Assembly: GCF_023704175.1 (NCBI RefSeq) | Contig: NZ_CP084530.1 | Coordinates: forward strand, 1,820,001 to 1,884,000 | DNA: 64,000 nt | Source of the DNA: Paenibacillus sp. YPG26 | GTDB lineage: Bacteria; Bacillota; Bacilli; Paenibacillales; Paenibacillaceae | Direction of reading: 5' to 3' | Part shown: positions 7,147-15,837 of the stretch, piece by piece | Layout: every line of letters begins with the position of its first letter | How positions within the stretch are numbered: position 1 is the first letter of the stretch | Position numbers and translations under genes: made by a program | Notes under the pieces: model-generated | What the model was told of the DNA's origin: nothing | Database searches by the model: none | Seen by the model: the letters and a program-made list of their open reading frames with translations, nothing else

Positions 7147-9999
7147 ATGAAATATGCCGTTCTCGATTTTGAAACGACAGGTAACCAGTCCTCTGATGAA
7201 ATTATTCAAGTTGGGCTTGCTATTATAGATCACGATCGCACGATTAGTCAGGTATATTCTTCTTATGTGAAGCCAAGTGTGCCGATCCCGCCTTTTATCT
7301 CCGGGCTAACAGGGATAACCGATGAGGATGTCCATGGCGCACCCTTACTGGATGAGGTCATGATGGAAATGGTCCCTCTGCTGGACGATGTGGTCCTCGT
7401 TGGACATAATGTAGCATTTGACTTTAATTTCTTGCAGAGTGCTTTGGACAAGACGGGCTATTTGCCCTTTACCGGCAGAATTCTGGATACGATGGATTTC
7501 CTGAAAGTGATGTTTCCTTCGCTTACCTCGTATCAGCTTGGCTTTGTGTCGGGTGAATTCGGAATAACTCATGAGAGACCGCATCAAGCGGATTCCGATG
7601 CTTTGGCAACCGCACTTATATTTATTAAATGTCTGGAAGAAATTGATGAGCTTCCTCTGCTTGCTTTGCAGCGGCTGTCTGACCTGTTCTCAGGCGAGGA
7701 CAGTGATCTGGGATGGTTCTATGATGCTGCACTGCAGGACAGAGAACGGGAGACGGATCCTTCAACCGATGGCTATACGTACTATCGTCAATTCGCGCTT
7801 CGTACTGAAGATTGGATCGATATCAAGCCTCCGCGGAGTGATGATTTCGATAATCCTCTTGAGGATAAGTCTTTCGAACAGTTCATGGATGAGGTTCGTG
7901 CCAATTTGAAGGGCAAACTTCCCGGTTACGAGGAGCGGGAAGCTCAGAATATTATGCTTGGAGACGTCATGCAGGCCTTTGATGAGGAGAAGCACCTCCT
8001 GGTTGAAGCGGGCACCGGCACAGGGAAGTCACTCGGTTACCTGCTGCCTGCAATTTATCACAGCGTTAAGTCTGAAGAGAAGGTTATGGTAAGTACACAT
8101 ACTATTAACCTGCAAGAGCAGCTTCGCGAGAGGGATATTCCTCTGCTCACGGACGTGGTTCCTTTTCCATTTCGGGCAGCCATCTTCAAAGGACGGGGGC
8201 ATTATTTGTGTCTGCGCAAATTTGAACATAAAATAAACAAGAGAGACTTCGCGACACCCAAGGAAGAGGTAATGATAGCCGCTCAGATGATCGTATGGCT
8301 GACCCAGACCGAGACGGGCGATGATGAAGAACTGAACCAGGGTAACCGGGGGGCTGATTTCTGGGAGACGGTTGCCAGCGAATCGGATTCATGCCTCGGC
8401 CGCTCATGCCCGTGGTTCCGCAAGTGCTTCTACCATAAAGCCAAACATGAGGCAGGTGTGGCTGATGTGGTAATCACGAATCACTCCAAGCTGTTCACAG
8501 ATGTGAAAGCGGGGCATCAGCTGCTTCCAAGTTATGAACGTCTTGTAATTGATGAGGCGCACCATCTGGAAGAAGTAGCAGGCAAGCATTTAGGTATGAA
8601 TATGAAGTACTTCACCGTCGTGCATACCTTGACCCGCCTCTACAAGGACAGCCGAACCGGGCAGCTCCCTAACCTGCGGGCCCAGCTTCAGACCAGTGGG
8701 TCTGAGAAAGCAAGTGAGTGGGTAAGCGTGATTGATAATCTGTACCCGGAGATTCTTGAGATCAAGGAGAGCTGGGATCGTCTCAGCGATCAATTGTTCG
8801 GACTTATGCCTGAGCGAAGCGATGCGGCTCCGGGAGATCCGGGACAGTTCGTGCTTCGTCTGCTTCCGCACAAGAAGCCTAAGAATTGGGATGCGCTTAG
8901 TGAAATCGAGAATCAGATCTATATGACCATGGGCACGGTAATCCGCAAGGGTGAACGTATGGTGAATGAGCTGAAGGATGATGACGACAACTACAGCTCC
9001 GAGAGCCTGGTGACGGATATCAGTGGACTTTTCAAGGATTTGGGAGCAGAGAGGGACAGTATTCGTTCATTTATGAAGCTTGACAATGAGGAGACCGTCT
9101 ACTGGCTTGAGGGTAACGGTCATTACCGAAGCCGGTCTCTGCAGATTTTTGCGGTGCCTGTAGAGGTAAGCGAACAGCTTAAAGCCCTGTTTTTTGACAA
9201 AAAGAAAAGTGTCATCATGACTTCTGCCACCTTATCCGTAGATAAGTCGTTCCAGTACATGATCGAACAGCTGGGTCTAACGGAAGCTTCCGAGCAGGAT
9301 AAGCTGCTCACTTCACTGCTTCCTTCCCCGTTCAAGTACAGGGAACAGGCTCTGCTTGTCATCCCCCGGGATTTCCCGAGTGTGAAGGGCAGTGTCGGGG
9401 ACGATCATTTTGTGAACACACTTGTGCAGTCTCTCGCAGACTCGGCGGTGGCTACGGAGGGTCGGATGCTCGTACTGTTCACGTCATACCGGATGCTGAG
9501 ACAGGTGTATGATCCGCTGAAGGAGGTTCTGTCCGCTCAGGGGATCACTGTCATTGGACAAGGGGTGGACAGCGGGAACCGGACCAAGCTAACCCGGAGA
9601 TTTCAGGGCCAGCAGGCCTCTGTCCTGCTCGGTACAAGCAGCTTCTGGGAAGGCGTGGATATACCCGGTGAGGCTCTAACGAGTCTGGCTATCGTGCGTC
9701 TGCCGTTCCAACCCCCGAACCATCCACTGGTGGAAGCCAAGAGCGAAAGGCTGCAGCAGCAGAAGAAGAATCCTTTTATGAAGCTGTCTGTACCGCAAGC
9801 AGTAATCCGCTTCAAGCAGGGTTTTGGACGGCTTGTGCGTTCCTCTCAGGACCGCGGTATCGTAATTGTATATGATACGCGAATTCTGGAGTCCTACTAC
9901 GGAAAGTATTTCCTGTATTCTCTGCCAGGCCCGAAGATGGAGCATATGCCCACCAATCAGATGGTGCCCCGGATTTCGGAATGGCTTCAGCACCGGTAA
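7147..9999 (+). CDS. dinG: DinG-type exonuclease/helicase (DnaQ-like 3'-5' exonuclease fused to XPD-like helicase)
   Basis: 950 residues. Residues 1-165 form a DEDDh exonuclease: DFETTG at 7-12, VGHNVAFDFNFL and HQADSDALAT. Residues about 250-950 form a superfamily 2 XPD/DinG helicase with Walker A GTGTGKS at 289-295, DEAH at 469-472 and the motif VI-type QGFGRLVRS. Four cysteines at about 355, 416, 421 and 427 follow the C-x4-C-x5-C spacing of the E. coli DinG iron-sulfur cluster, so this copy probably keeps a 4Fe-4S cluster. A DNA repair role is inferred from the family. The start is taken as ATG 7147 (MKYAVLDFETTG); ATG 7126 in frame is an alternative. Followed by rex after 33 bases. Confidence 0.92.
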   Translation: MKYAVLDFETTGNQSSDEIIQVGLAIIDHDRTISQVYSSYVKPSVPIPPFISGLTGITDEDVHGAPLLDEVMMEMVPLLDDVVLVGHNVAFDFNFLQSALDKTGYLPFTGRILDTMDFLKVMFPSLTSYQLGFVSGEFGITHERPHQADSDALATALIFIKCLEEIDELPLLALQRLSDLFSGEDSDLGWFYDAALQDRERETDPSTDGYTYYRQFALRTEDWIDIKPPRSDDFDNPLEDKSFEQFMDEVRANLKGKLPGYEEREAQNIMLGDVMQAFDEEKHLLVEAGTGTGKSLGYLLPAIYHSVKSEEKVMVSTHTINLQEQLRERDIPLLTDVVPFPFRAAIFKGRGHYLCLRKFEHKINKRDFATPKEEVMIAAQMIVWLTQTETGDDEELNQGNRGADFWETVASESDSCLGRSCPWFRKCFYHKAKHEAGVADVVITNHSKLFTDVKAGHQLLPSYERLVIDEAHHLEEVAGKHLGMNMKYFTVVHTLTRLYKDSRTGQLPNLRAQLQTSGSEKASEWVSVIDNLYPEILEIKESWDRLSDQLFGLMPERSDAAPGDPGQFVLRLLPHKKPKNWDALSEIENQIYMTMGTVIRKGERMVNELKDDDDNYSSESLVTDISGLFKDLGAERDSIRSFMKLDNEETVYWLEGNGHYRSRSLQIFAVPVEVSEQLKALFFDKKKSVIMTSATLSVDKSFQYMIEQLGLTEASEQDKLLTSLLPSPFKYREQALLVIPRDFPSVKGSVGDDHFVNTLVQSLADSAVATEGRMLVLFTSYRMLRQVYDPLKEVLSAQGITVIGQGVDSGNRTKLTRRFQGQQASVLLGTSSFWEGVDIPGEALTSLAIVRLPFQPPNHPLVEAKSERLQQQKKNPFMKLSVPQAVIRFKQGFGRLVRSSQDRGIVIVYDTRILESYYGKYFLYSLPGPKMEHMPTNQMVPRISEWLQHR

Positions 10000-10032
10000 T
10001 GACCGGACTCAATTGCATTAGGGGGAAAAGAA

Positions 10033-10683
10033 ATGAAGTCGGAGAAAATTTCAGATGCGGTGGTGCGCAGATTGCCCGTATATCTGCGCTTTCTGAATGA
10101 GCTGAGTCACCGGGAAGTCTCAACCGTCTCCTCACAGGAGCTTGGGCAGAAGCTGGATCTCAATCCGGCTCAAATCCGCAAGGATCTTGCTTACTTTGGT
10201 GATTTCGGACGAAAAGGTATTGGCTACGATGTCGCCTATCTAATAGAGAAGATACGCCAGATTCTCAATCTGGACCAGCAGATTAATGTGGCTCTGGTTG
10301 GAGCAGGGAACCTGGGTCAGGCTCTGTCCAACTACAATACTTATCTGAAGGATAACATGAAGATCGTGGCCGTGTTCGATGCTTCAGAGCAGAAAGTCGG
10401 CCAGAAAATAAATTCTCTAACTGTGCAGCCGATAGAAGATCTGGTTGCTACCGTGAAGAAGCTGGGGATCCGGATTGGAATCATCACGGTCCCTGACTTT
10501 GAGGCGCAGCGCGTTGCAGATCAGCTTATCGAAGCCGGTATTGAAGCAATTCTTAACTTTGCGCCTACAATTTTGAAGGTGCCTGCACAAGTGCGGCTGC
10601 ACGCTGCTGATTTTACAACCGATCTGCTCAGTCTGGCCTATTATTTGGGAGATGGAAAGGAAGCACTGACAAATGAGTCGTAA
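10033..10683 (+). CDS. rex: Rex, redox-sensing transcriptional repressor
   Basis: 216 residues. An N-terminal winged helix (about 1-80) contains LPVYLRFLNEL and the recognition segment LNPAQIRKDLAYFGDFGRKG. It is followed by a Rossmann domain with VALVGAGNLGQAL that binds NADH/NAD+, and a C-terminal swapped helix (AADFTTDLLSLAYYLG). Rex represses fermentation and respiration genes when the NADH/NAD+ ratio is low. hbd-ackA, 4 kb downstream, are the kind of genes it could control, but I found no clear Rex operator there. ATG follows AGGGGGAAAAGAA. Its end overlaps the next gene by 11 bases, which is an unusual pairing. Confidence 0.95.
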   Translation: MKSEKISDAVVRRLPVYLRFLNELSHREVSTVSSQELGQKLDLNPAQIRKDLAYFGDFGRKGIGYDVAYLIEKIRQILNLDQQINVALVGAGNLGQALSNYNTYLKDNMKIVAVFDASEQKVGQKINSLTVQPIEDLVATVKKLGIRIGIITVPDFEAQRVADQLIEAGIEAILNFAPTILKVPAQVRLHAADFTTDLLSLAYYLGDGKEALTNES

Positions 10684-11971
10684 ATGGTTAATCGAGAATG
10701 GAAGCTTTGCTGTGTTGGAAGAGGGACGTTCTGTTGTTAAGGGATATATGTTAATTGAGGACGATCTGATTACATATGTGGGAGAGGCCCGCCCGGAGAT
10801 TGAAGAAGGAACAGATACGTTCGATGGTAGAGGCTTGCTGTTCGCACCAGGACTGATCAATACACATGGTCATGCTGCGATGTCCCTGCTTCGTGGTTAT
10901 GGAGATGATATGCTGCTTCAGGCGTGGCTGCAGGAGAAAATGTGGCCGATGGAAGCGAAGTTCACTTCCCGTGATGTATATTGGGGAACAGCCCTGTCTG
11001 TGGTCGAGATGCTTAAAGGAGGAACAACAACCTTCCTGGACATGTATGATCATATGGATCAAGTGGCGAAGGTAGCTGACGAATCGGGTATCCGTGCTGT
11101 GTTGATGCGCGGTGCCATCGGGCTGTGCCCAGAGGACGTACAGCAGCAGAAGCTTGAGGAAGCAATACGGTTCGCTAAGGACTGGCATGGCAAAGCGGAT
11201 GGCCGGATTACGACCATGATGTCTCCGCATTCCCCATACACTTGTCCGCCTGCGTTCATTGAGAAGTTCGTACAAGCTGCACATGATCTGGATCTGCCGC
11301 TCCATACCCACATGTCCGAGACAGCTGCTGAAGTGCAGCAGAATATCGAAGAGTATGGTCTTCGTCCAACGATGCATTTGGAGAAGCTTGGTTTCTTCTC
11401 CCGGCCTTCGATCATTGCCCATGGTGTGCATCTAACTGATGAAGAAATCGGGATTCTTGCCAACCATAAAGTTGCAGTCTCGCACAATCCAGGCAGTAAT
11501 CTGAAGCTTGCAAGCGGAGTTGCCCGTGTTGTTGATCTACAGAAGGCAGGCGTGGTCGTATCCCTTGGTACAGATGGGGCTGCCAGCAATAACAATCTGG
11601 ATATGTTCGAAGAGATCAGGTTGGCAGCCTTGATCCATAAAGGTGTATCCGGTGATCCTACAGCTGTACCGGCAGAAGAAGCGCTTAAGATGGGAACGGT
11701 CTACGGGGCAGAGTCGGTATACCTTCCGAATACCGGAAGGCTGGCTGAAGGCATGAAAGCAGATTTCATTGCCTTGAACACAGACCAGGCTCATTTTATT
11801 CCGCATACGGATTTTATATCACATATTGTATACTCAGCGGGTCCTAAAGATGTAGAGCATGTCTGGGTGAACGGGAATCAGGTAGTCAAGCATGGCAGCT
11901 GTCTAACCATTGATGAAGAGCGGGTGCGCAGAGAAGCTCAGGCTTGTTTCGAAGGATTGCTCTCCCGCTAA
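10673..11971 (+). CDS. mtaD: 5-methylthioadenosine/S-adenosylhomocysteine deaminase-type amidohydrolase
   Basis: A 432-residue metal-dependent amidohydrolase. It has the metal ligands THGH (about residue 64), LHTHMSE and SLGTDGAASNN, and the family segment LLRGYGDDMLLQAWLQ. In characterised relatives the enzyme deaminates MTA, SAH and adenosine to the inosine derivatives. Other deaminases of this subfamily act on related nucleosides, so exact substrate preference is open. It overlaps rex by 11 bases, with GGAAAGGAAG as ribosome binding site. Possible link: methionine salvage genes start at 21.7 kb, and MTA is the entry compound of that route. Confidence 0.82.
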   Translation: MSRKWLIENGSFAVLEEGRSVVKGYMLIEDDLITYVGEARPEIEEGTDTFDGRGLLFAPGLINTHGHAAMSLLRGYGDDMLLQAWLQEKMWPMEAKFTSRDVYWGTALSVVEMLKGGTTTFLDMYDHMDQVAKVADESGIRAVLMRGAIGLCPEDVQQQKLEEAIRFAKDWHGKADGRITTMMSPHSPYTCPPAFIEKFVQAAHDLDLPLHTHMSETAAEVQQNIEEYGLRPTMHLEKLGFFSRPSIIAHGVHLTDEEIGILANHKVAVSHNPGSNLKLASGVARVVDLQKAGVVVSLGTDGAASNNNLDMFEEIRLAALIHKGVSGDPTAVPAEEALKMGTVYGAESVYLPNTGRLAEGMKADFIALNTDQAHFIPHTDFISHIVYSAGPKDVEHVWVNGNQVVKHGSCLTIDEERVRREAQACFEGLLSR

Positions 11972-12004
11972 GCGGAGCACTTCTGAGTGAAGGGGAGTGA
12001 TCGC

Positions 12005-12502
12005 ATGAAGAGAAAAACAAAACGGATCCTGATATCCGTATTTACTGTCTTGCTGATCCTGTTCGGTATTCAGCGCTACTATGTGTATACCATGGAAGAT
12101 TACTGGAATGAGAAGGACGCGGCGGTGATTGTAGCCAAGCAGCAGGCTAATCTGGCTTCGTTCACGCATGCCAGTAAATCTGTATGGGATACGGTATGCT
12201 GGGTTATTGAAGGGAAAAATGCAGCAGGAGAAGATATTGTAGTCTGGGTCGTGGACGGCAAGGTTGACCATCAGGAGCTGGCCAAGAACGGGGTTAGCCT
12301 GGAACAGGTTAAGAGCAGCATCAAGTCCCAGATGCCGGATATCTCCATTGTTCGTCTTGTTCCGGGTATCTTTGACCAAGGGACTGGGAAGCAATACGTA
12401 TATCAATTGTTCTATAAAGAAGGCGATCACTACAACTACAAATTCTATCGGTTCACAGATGGACAGGCATTGCCTAATACTTATACATTACCGAATCGAT
12501 AG
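12005..12502 (+). CDS. ypmB: YpmB-like membrane-anchored protein (DUF5590 type)
   Basis: 165 residues. A single membrane segment, about residues 7-23 (ILISVFTVLLILFGIQ), is followed by an outside domain with two related halves (WDTVCWVIEGKNAAGEDIVVWVVDGK and QLFYKEGDHYNYKFYRF). This resembles the B. subtilis YpmB/PepSY-like fold. Function unknown. In B. subtilis ypmB sits between dinG and asnS, and here it also lies between them. The start is taken as ATG 12005, seven bases after AGGGGAG; the frame is open upstream to GTG 11987. A strong terminator follows. Confidence 0.7.
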   Translation: MKRKTKRILISVFTVLLILFGIQRYYVYTMEDYWNEKDAAVIVAKQQANLASFTHASKSVWDTVCWVIEGKNAAGEDIVVWVVDGKVDHQELAKNGVSLEQVKSSIKSQMPDISIVRLVPGIFDQGTGKQYVYQLFYKEGDHYNYKFYRFTDGQALPNTYTLPNR

Positions 12503-12526
12503 GCTTTATTGCAGGTGTGCCTAAGC

Positions 12527-12563
12527 AAAAAGACCTTCCTAATTAAATAGGAAGGTCTTTTTT
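12527..12563 (+). terminator. Rho-independent terminator after ypmB
   Basis: AAGACCTTCCTA pairs with TAGGAAGGTCTT around a short AT loop, followed by six T. It closes the dinG/rex/mtaD/ypmB stretch. Confidence 0.9.
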
Positions 12564-12796
12564 GAATTGCGAACAATTCTTGAACTTTGAAAGAATATAT
12601 CAATAATTTCAATTATTTTCTAAAATAAGCTTAGAAAAAAGTATATATTCTATGATATACTATTGCTTGTACAAATGAATATAAAAGGGTACACAAAAAA
12701 ACGGAGAAATCCGTTAATTTTTTCGAAAGCTGCAATTCTTATGTATCTTATGTATTAATTTTATTAATGTATTGATTTTATTAAGGGGGATATCCA
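12564..12796 (+). promoter_or_regulatory. AT-rich leader with -10-like TATACT and internal terminator-like hairpin
   Basis: A possible -10 TATACT lies at 12656-12661, without a clear -35 (TTAGAA is 19 bases upstream). At 12700-12715 AACGGA pairs with TCCGTT over a GAAA tetraloop and is followed by AATTTTTT. A transcript starting near 12668 would run straight into this hairpin, so it could be an attenuator of the next two genes or end a small RNA. No gene is seen here. Confidence 0.4.
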
Positions 12797-13330
12797 TTGA
12801 AACTACGTCTTGTACCATTAATTACTAGCGCTGTTATCTCCGCTACCCTTCTTTTTGGTGGGTGGTTCGCCTATAGTCAGTTTGGGGTTGAGGCCCCGCT
12901 CAAGAAATTGGTTACCAATTATGAAGGTGTGAAGAATGCTCAATTTGATATTAACCAGAAACAGGTGGACTTGAAACTCGATTTGGAGCCAAAAACAGAT
13001 TTAAGAGGTTTGGTTAAGCAGTTGACGGTGGATGGCAAGTCAATTATCGGCACTCGCAAGTTAAGATTAACCGTGGTGGATCACTCCAACAAAGTGCTTG
13101 ATCAGTGGTGGTCAAGAGCGCTATTTCCGGTAGCGGAAGCTATGGACAACAAGAAATATACCGAGATTCCAGTTACGCTTGAAAAGCTCAAAGAAGGTAC
13201 ACCAGGACTATCAGTGAATACAGTAATGGATAATCAGAACATTTATGTATCTCTGTCTGACGGTAAAGCCAGCAAGTTCATAATACTTCCGCGTGTGCCG
13301 GGTGAGATGGGGGTATGGAATAATGTCTAA
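12797..13330 (+). CDS. Unknown membrane-anchored exported protein, partner candidate of the adjacent FtsH-like protease
   Basis: 177 residues. One hydrophobic segment at about 5-27 (LVPLITSAVISATLLFGGWF) is followed by about 150 residues predicted outside the membrane, with mixed alpha/beta character and no cysteines or recognisable motif. TTG start with AAGGGGGAT about 8 bases upstream. Its last 8 bases overlap the start of the FtsH-like gene, so the two are translationally coupled. I do not recognise the family. Because the protease lacks the extracytoplasmic domain usual in FtsH, this protein may supply that part or adapt substrates. That is inference only. Confidence 0.7.
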   Translation: MKLRLVPLITSAVISATLLFGGWFAYSQFGVEAPLKKLVTNYEGVKNAQFDINQKQVDLKLDLEPKTDLRGLVKQLTVDGKSIIGTRKLRLTVVDHSNKVLDQWWSRALFPVAEAMDNKKYTEIPVTLEKLKEGTPGLSVNTVMDNQNIYVSLSDGKASKFIILPRVPGEMGVWNNV

Positions 13331-14825
13331 GTTCATGAAAGAAATCGTTGTCGGGGTTGTCACGGTGCTGCTTGTGTTCCTTGCATATATCGGAGTTAAT
13401 ATTATTCCGATCGTGATTGGATTAGCTATGGTCGGTGCTCTCTTTGCGGTGGTTCAAATGAAAGGCGGAATTACCGTAGGTGCTTCCCAGGACCGCAAGC
13501 GGAAGAAGGCGGGTCCCGCTAAGCTGACTTTTGAAGAAATTGGTGGACAGGATAATGCGAAGCAGGAGCTTCGTGAGGCCCTTGATTTCATGGTCAGACA
13601 TGAAGAAATTCAGAAATTCGGGATTCGTCCGCTAAAAGGTATCCTGCTGACCGGTCCTCCGGGAACCGGTAAAACCTTGATGGCTAAGGCTGCGGCTCAT
13701 TATACCAAGTCCGTATTTGTGGCAGCCTCAGGTTCTGAGTTCGTGGAAATGTATGTAGGCGTGGGTGCAGGACGCATTCGGGAATTGTTCAAGGAAGCCC
13801 GTACACGTGCCGCACAGGAGAAGAAAGAGAACGCAATTATTTTCATAGATGAGATTGATGTAATCGGGGGCAAACGTGAAGGCGGCCAGCAAAGGGAGTA
13901 CGATCAGACCCTGAACCAGCTTCTTACGGAAATGGACGGTATTTATAACTCGGACGCCCCTCGCATTCTGGTCATTGCAGCAACGAACCGCAAAGAGATG
14001 CTGGACAGTGCGCTGCTGCGCCCAGGACGCTTTGACCGTCATATCCAGGTTGAATTGCCTGATAAGAAAGGGCGCAAGCACATTCTTGAGCTGCATGCCA
14101 AGAATAAGCCGCTGAATGCGGACGTTAGCCTTGATAGGCTTGCCGAGGAGACCTATGGCTTCTCAGGAGCCCAGTTGGAGAGTGTCATGAATGAAGGAGC
14201 CATCTATGCCATGAGGGAGAACCTTCAGATCATTGACCAGCGTCACTTGTCTATGGGTGTGGACAAGGTTATGCTCGGTGAGAAGACAGACAGGGAGTCA
14301 ACGGAGGAAGAGAAGCGCAGAGTAGCTGTGCATGAACTCGGACATGCTGTGCTGGCTGAGATTGTGGCTCCAGGCAGTGTGAATCAGGTTGCTCTAAGTC
14401 CTCGTGGGCAGGCCTTGGGATATGTGCGTCATAATCCACAGCAGGAGCAGTATTTATATACCAAATCATATCTTGAAGGACAGATAATGGTCGCTCTTGC
14501 AGGAGCTGCTGCCGAGGAGATCTATTATGGGGGCAGAAGTACGGGTTCCCGCAATGACTTTGAGCAGGCGCTCAAGCTTGTGCATACGATGATGACGTCA
14601 GGGCTCACCCGGCTTGGCATTGTCAATATGGATATGGTTACGAAGGAGGTTCTCATGAATGAGAACAGCCGGATCCTGGATGATCTTGCGGCACGCACCA
14701 AATCTGCTTTGATTGCGCACTCGGCGGTATTCGACAAATCTCTTGAAATTCTTATACATGAGGAACGTCTCTCCGGAGAACAATTTCGTTGTCAATTTCG
14801 TGACAGCGTTCTGTTACCAGCCTGA
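13323..14825 (+). CDS. FtsH-like membrane AAA+ metalloprotease lacking the extracytoplasmic domain
   Basis: 500 residues. Two hydrophobic stretches (about 7-28 and 29-48) are joined by only a few residues, where FtsH normally has a loop domain of roughly 70-100 residues. Then come Walker A GPPGTGKT at 111-118, the pore motif FVEMYVG, Walker B FIDEID near 175, the second region of homology LLRPGRFDRH, the zinc motif HELGH at 337-341 and a third ligand Asp near 412 (STGSRNDF). All catalytic parts are present, so it should be an active ATP-dependent protease. The C-terminus is short. Start ATG 13323 overlaps the preceding gene. It is a paralogue type distinct from housekeeping FtsH, which is not in this window. 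Confidence 0.85.
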   Translation: MSKFMKEIVVGVVTVLLVFLAYIGVNIIPIVIGLAMVGALFAVVQMKGGITVGASQDRKRKKAGPAKLTFEEIGGQDNAKQELREALDFMVRHEEIQKFGIRPLKGILLTGPPGTGKTLMAKAAAHYTKSVFVAASGSEFVEMYVGVGAGRIRELFKEARTRAAQEKKENAIIFIDEIDVIGGKREGGQQREYDQTLNQLLTEMDGIYNSDAPRILVIAATNRKEMLDSALLRPGRFDRHIQVELPDKKGRKHILELHAKNKPLNADVSLDRLAEETYGFSGAQLESVMNEGAIYAMRENLQIIDQRHLSMGVDKVMLGEKTDRESTEEEKRRVAVHELGHAVLAEIVAPGSVNQVALSPRGQALGYVRHNPQQEQYLYTKSYLEGQIMVALAGAAAEEIYYGGRSTGSRNDFEQALKLVHTMMTSGLTRLGIVNMDMVTKEVLMNENSRILDDLAARTKSALIAHSAVFDKSLEILIHEERLSGEQFRCQFRDSVLLPA

Positions 14826-14851
14826 TTTTATCAGGTTGGTAATTTTTTTTT
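14814..14851 (+). terminator. Rho-independent terminator overlapping the end of the FtsH-like gene
   Basis: TTACCAGCCTGA pairs with TCAGGTTGGTAA around TTTTA and is followed by a T run. It includes the gene's stop codon. Confidence 0.85.
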
Positions 14852-14885
14852 ACTTTTTATTCGTGCTAAGATATTATTAGATGTT

Positions 14886-14933
14886 GGGTATAAAAAGATG
14901 TATTATTCGACATCAGGGGTATAATAAGATGTA
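14886..14933 (+). repeat. Direct repeat upstream of the hbd-ackA operon
   Basis: GGGTATAAAAAGATGTA at 14886-14902 recurs as GGGTATAATAAGATGTA at 14917-14933, one mismatch in 17, offset 31 bases (about three helical turns). Each copy holds a -10-like element (TATAAA, TATAAT). They may be tandem promoters or paired operator sites. Confidence 0.6.
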
Positions 14934-14964
14934 GGGATTAATACAAAGGATGGAGAGAGACACC

Positions 14965-15837
14965 ATGTACTTTAAAAAAATAGGCGTTATCGGCGGCGGT
15001 ACGATGGGCCAGGGCATTTGTGAAATGCTTGCAGCAAAAGGATTAGATGTTCTGCTCGTTGAGGAGAATTCAGACAAATTGAACCATGCATACAGCATGA
15101 TAGAGACAAGCCTAGATAAACAGCTGGAGAAGTGGGCAATTACCCAGGCGGAGAAGAAGCTGATTCTGTCCCGCATTCAGAAAGTTACCCATTTCGCCGA
15201 ACTCGGATCCTGCGATATGGTGATCGAGACAATCTCGGAAGATTTGAATGCAAAGAGAGAAGTCTTCACCCAGCTTGACCAGGTCTGCCCGAGCAATATC
15301 ATACTTGCAAGTAATACTTCAACACTTAGCCTGACAGAGATTGCCGGAGGCACAATGTATCCGGAACGCGTCATCGGCATGCACTTCATTTATCCAGTAT
15401 CCCGTATCGACCTGGTTGAAATTATTCGCGGCTTGAAGACCTCTGATAGTACTTTCGATAATACTAAACGTTTTGTTGAAGAAGTTGTAGAGAAACGCGG
15501 CATTATGGTATATGAATCACCTGGATTCGTGACCTCCCGTATCATCTGTATTCTTATTAACGAGGCACTGCATGTGCTTGGTGAAGGCGTTGCAACGGCT
15601 GAAGATATCGATGATTCCATGCGGGTCGGATATCAGTTCCAGTACGGACCGCTTGAGATGGCAGACCGCTTCGGACTTGACTCGGTTCTTGCCGCACTTG
15701 AGCGCATGTTCCGTGAGTTCGGCGAGCTTAAATACCGTCCTTCCTTTGTACTTAAGAAGATGGTCCGTGCCGGCAATCTGGGCGTGAAGACGGGCGAAGG
15801 CTTTTTCAAATACGACAAGGATGGTGACCGGATATGA
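14965..15837 (+). CDS. 3-hydroxybutyryl-CoA (3-hydroxyacyl-CoA) dehydrogenase
   Basis: 290 residues. An N-terminal NAD-binding fold with IGVIGGGTMGQGICEMLA (GxGxxG) is followed by SNTSTLSLTEIA, the catalytic-His segment MHFIYPV, and GFVTSRI. The C-terminal helical domain contains GYQFQYGPLEMADRFGLD, typical of Hbd/PaaH/MmgB. It interconverts acetoacetyl-CoA and 3-hydroxybutyryl-CoA or similar short acyl-CoAs. ATG 14965 has GGAGAG about 8 bases upstream; an in-frame ATG at 14950 is less well placed. Its ATGA end is shared with ackA, so the two are co-translated. No thiolase, crotonase or butyryl-CoA genes are nearby, so the pathway is unclear. Confidence 0.88.
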   Translation: MYFKKIGVIGGGTMGQGICEMLAAKGLDVLLVEENSDKLNHAYSMIETSLDKQLEKWAITQAEKKLILSRIQKVTHFAELGSCDMVIETISEDLNAKREVFTQLDQVCPSNIILASNTSTLSLTEIAGGTMYPERVIGMHFIYPVSRIDLVEIIRGLKTSDSTFDNTKRFVEEVVEKRGIMVYESPGFVTSRIICILINEALHVLGEGVATAEDIDDSMRVGYQFQYGPLEMADRFGLDSVLAALERMFREFGELKYRPSFVLKKMVRAGNLGVKTGEGFFKYDKDGDRI

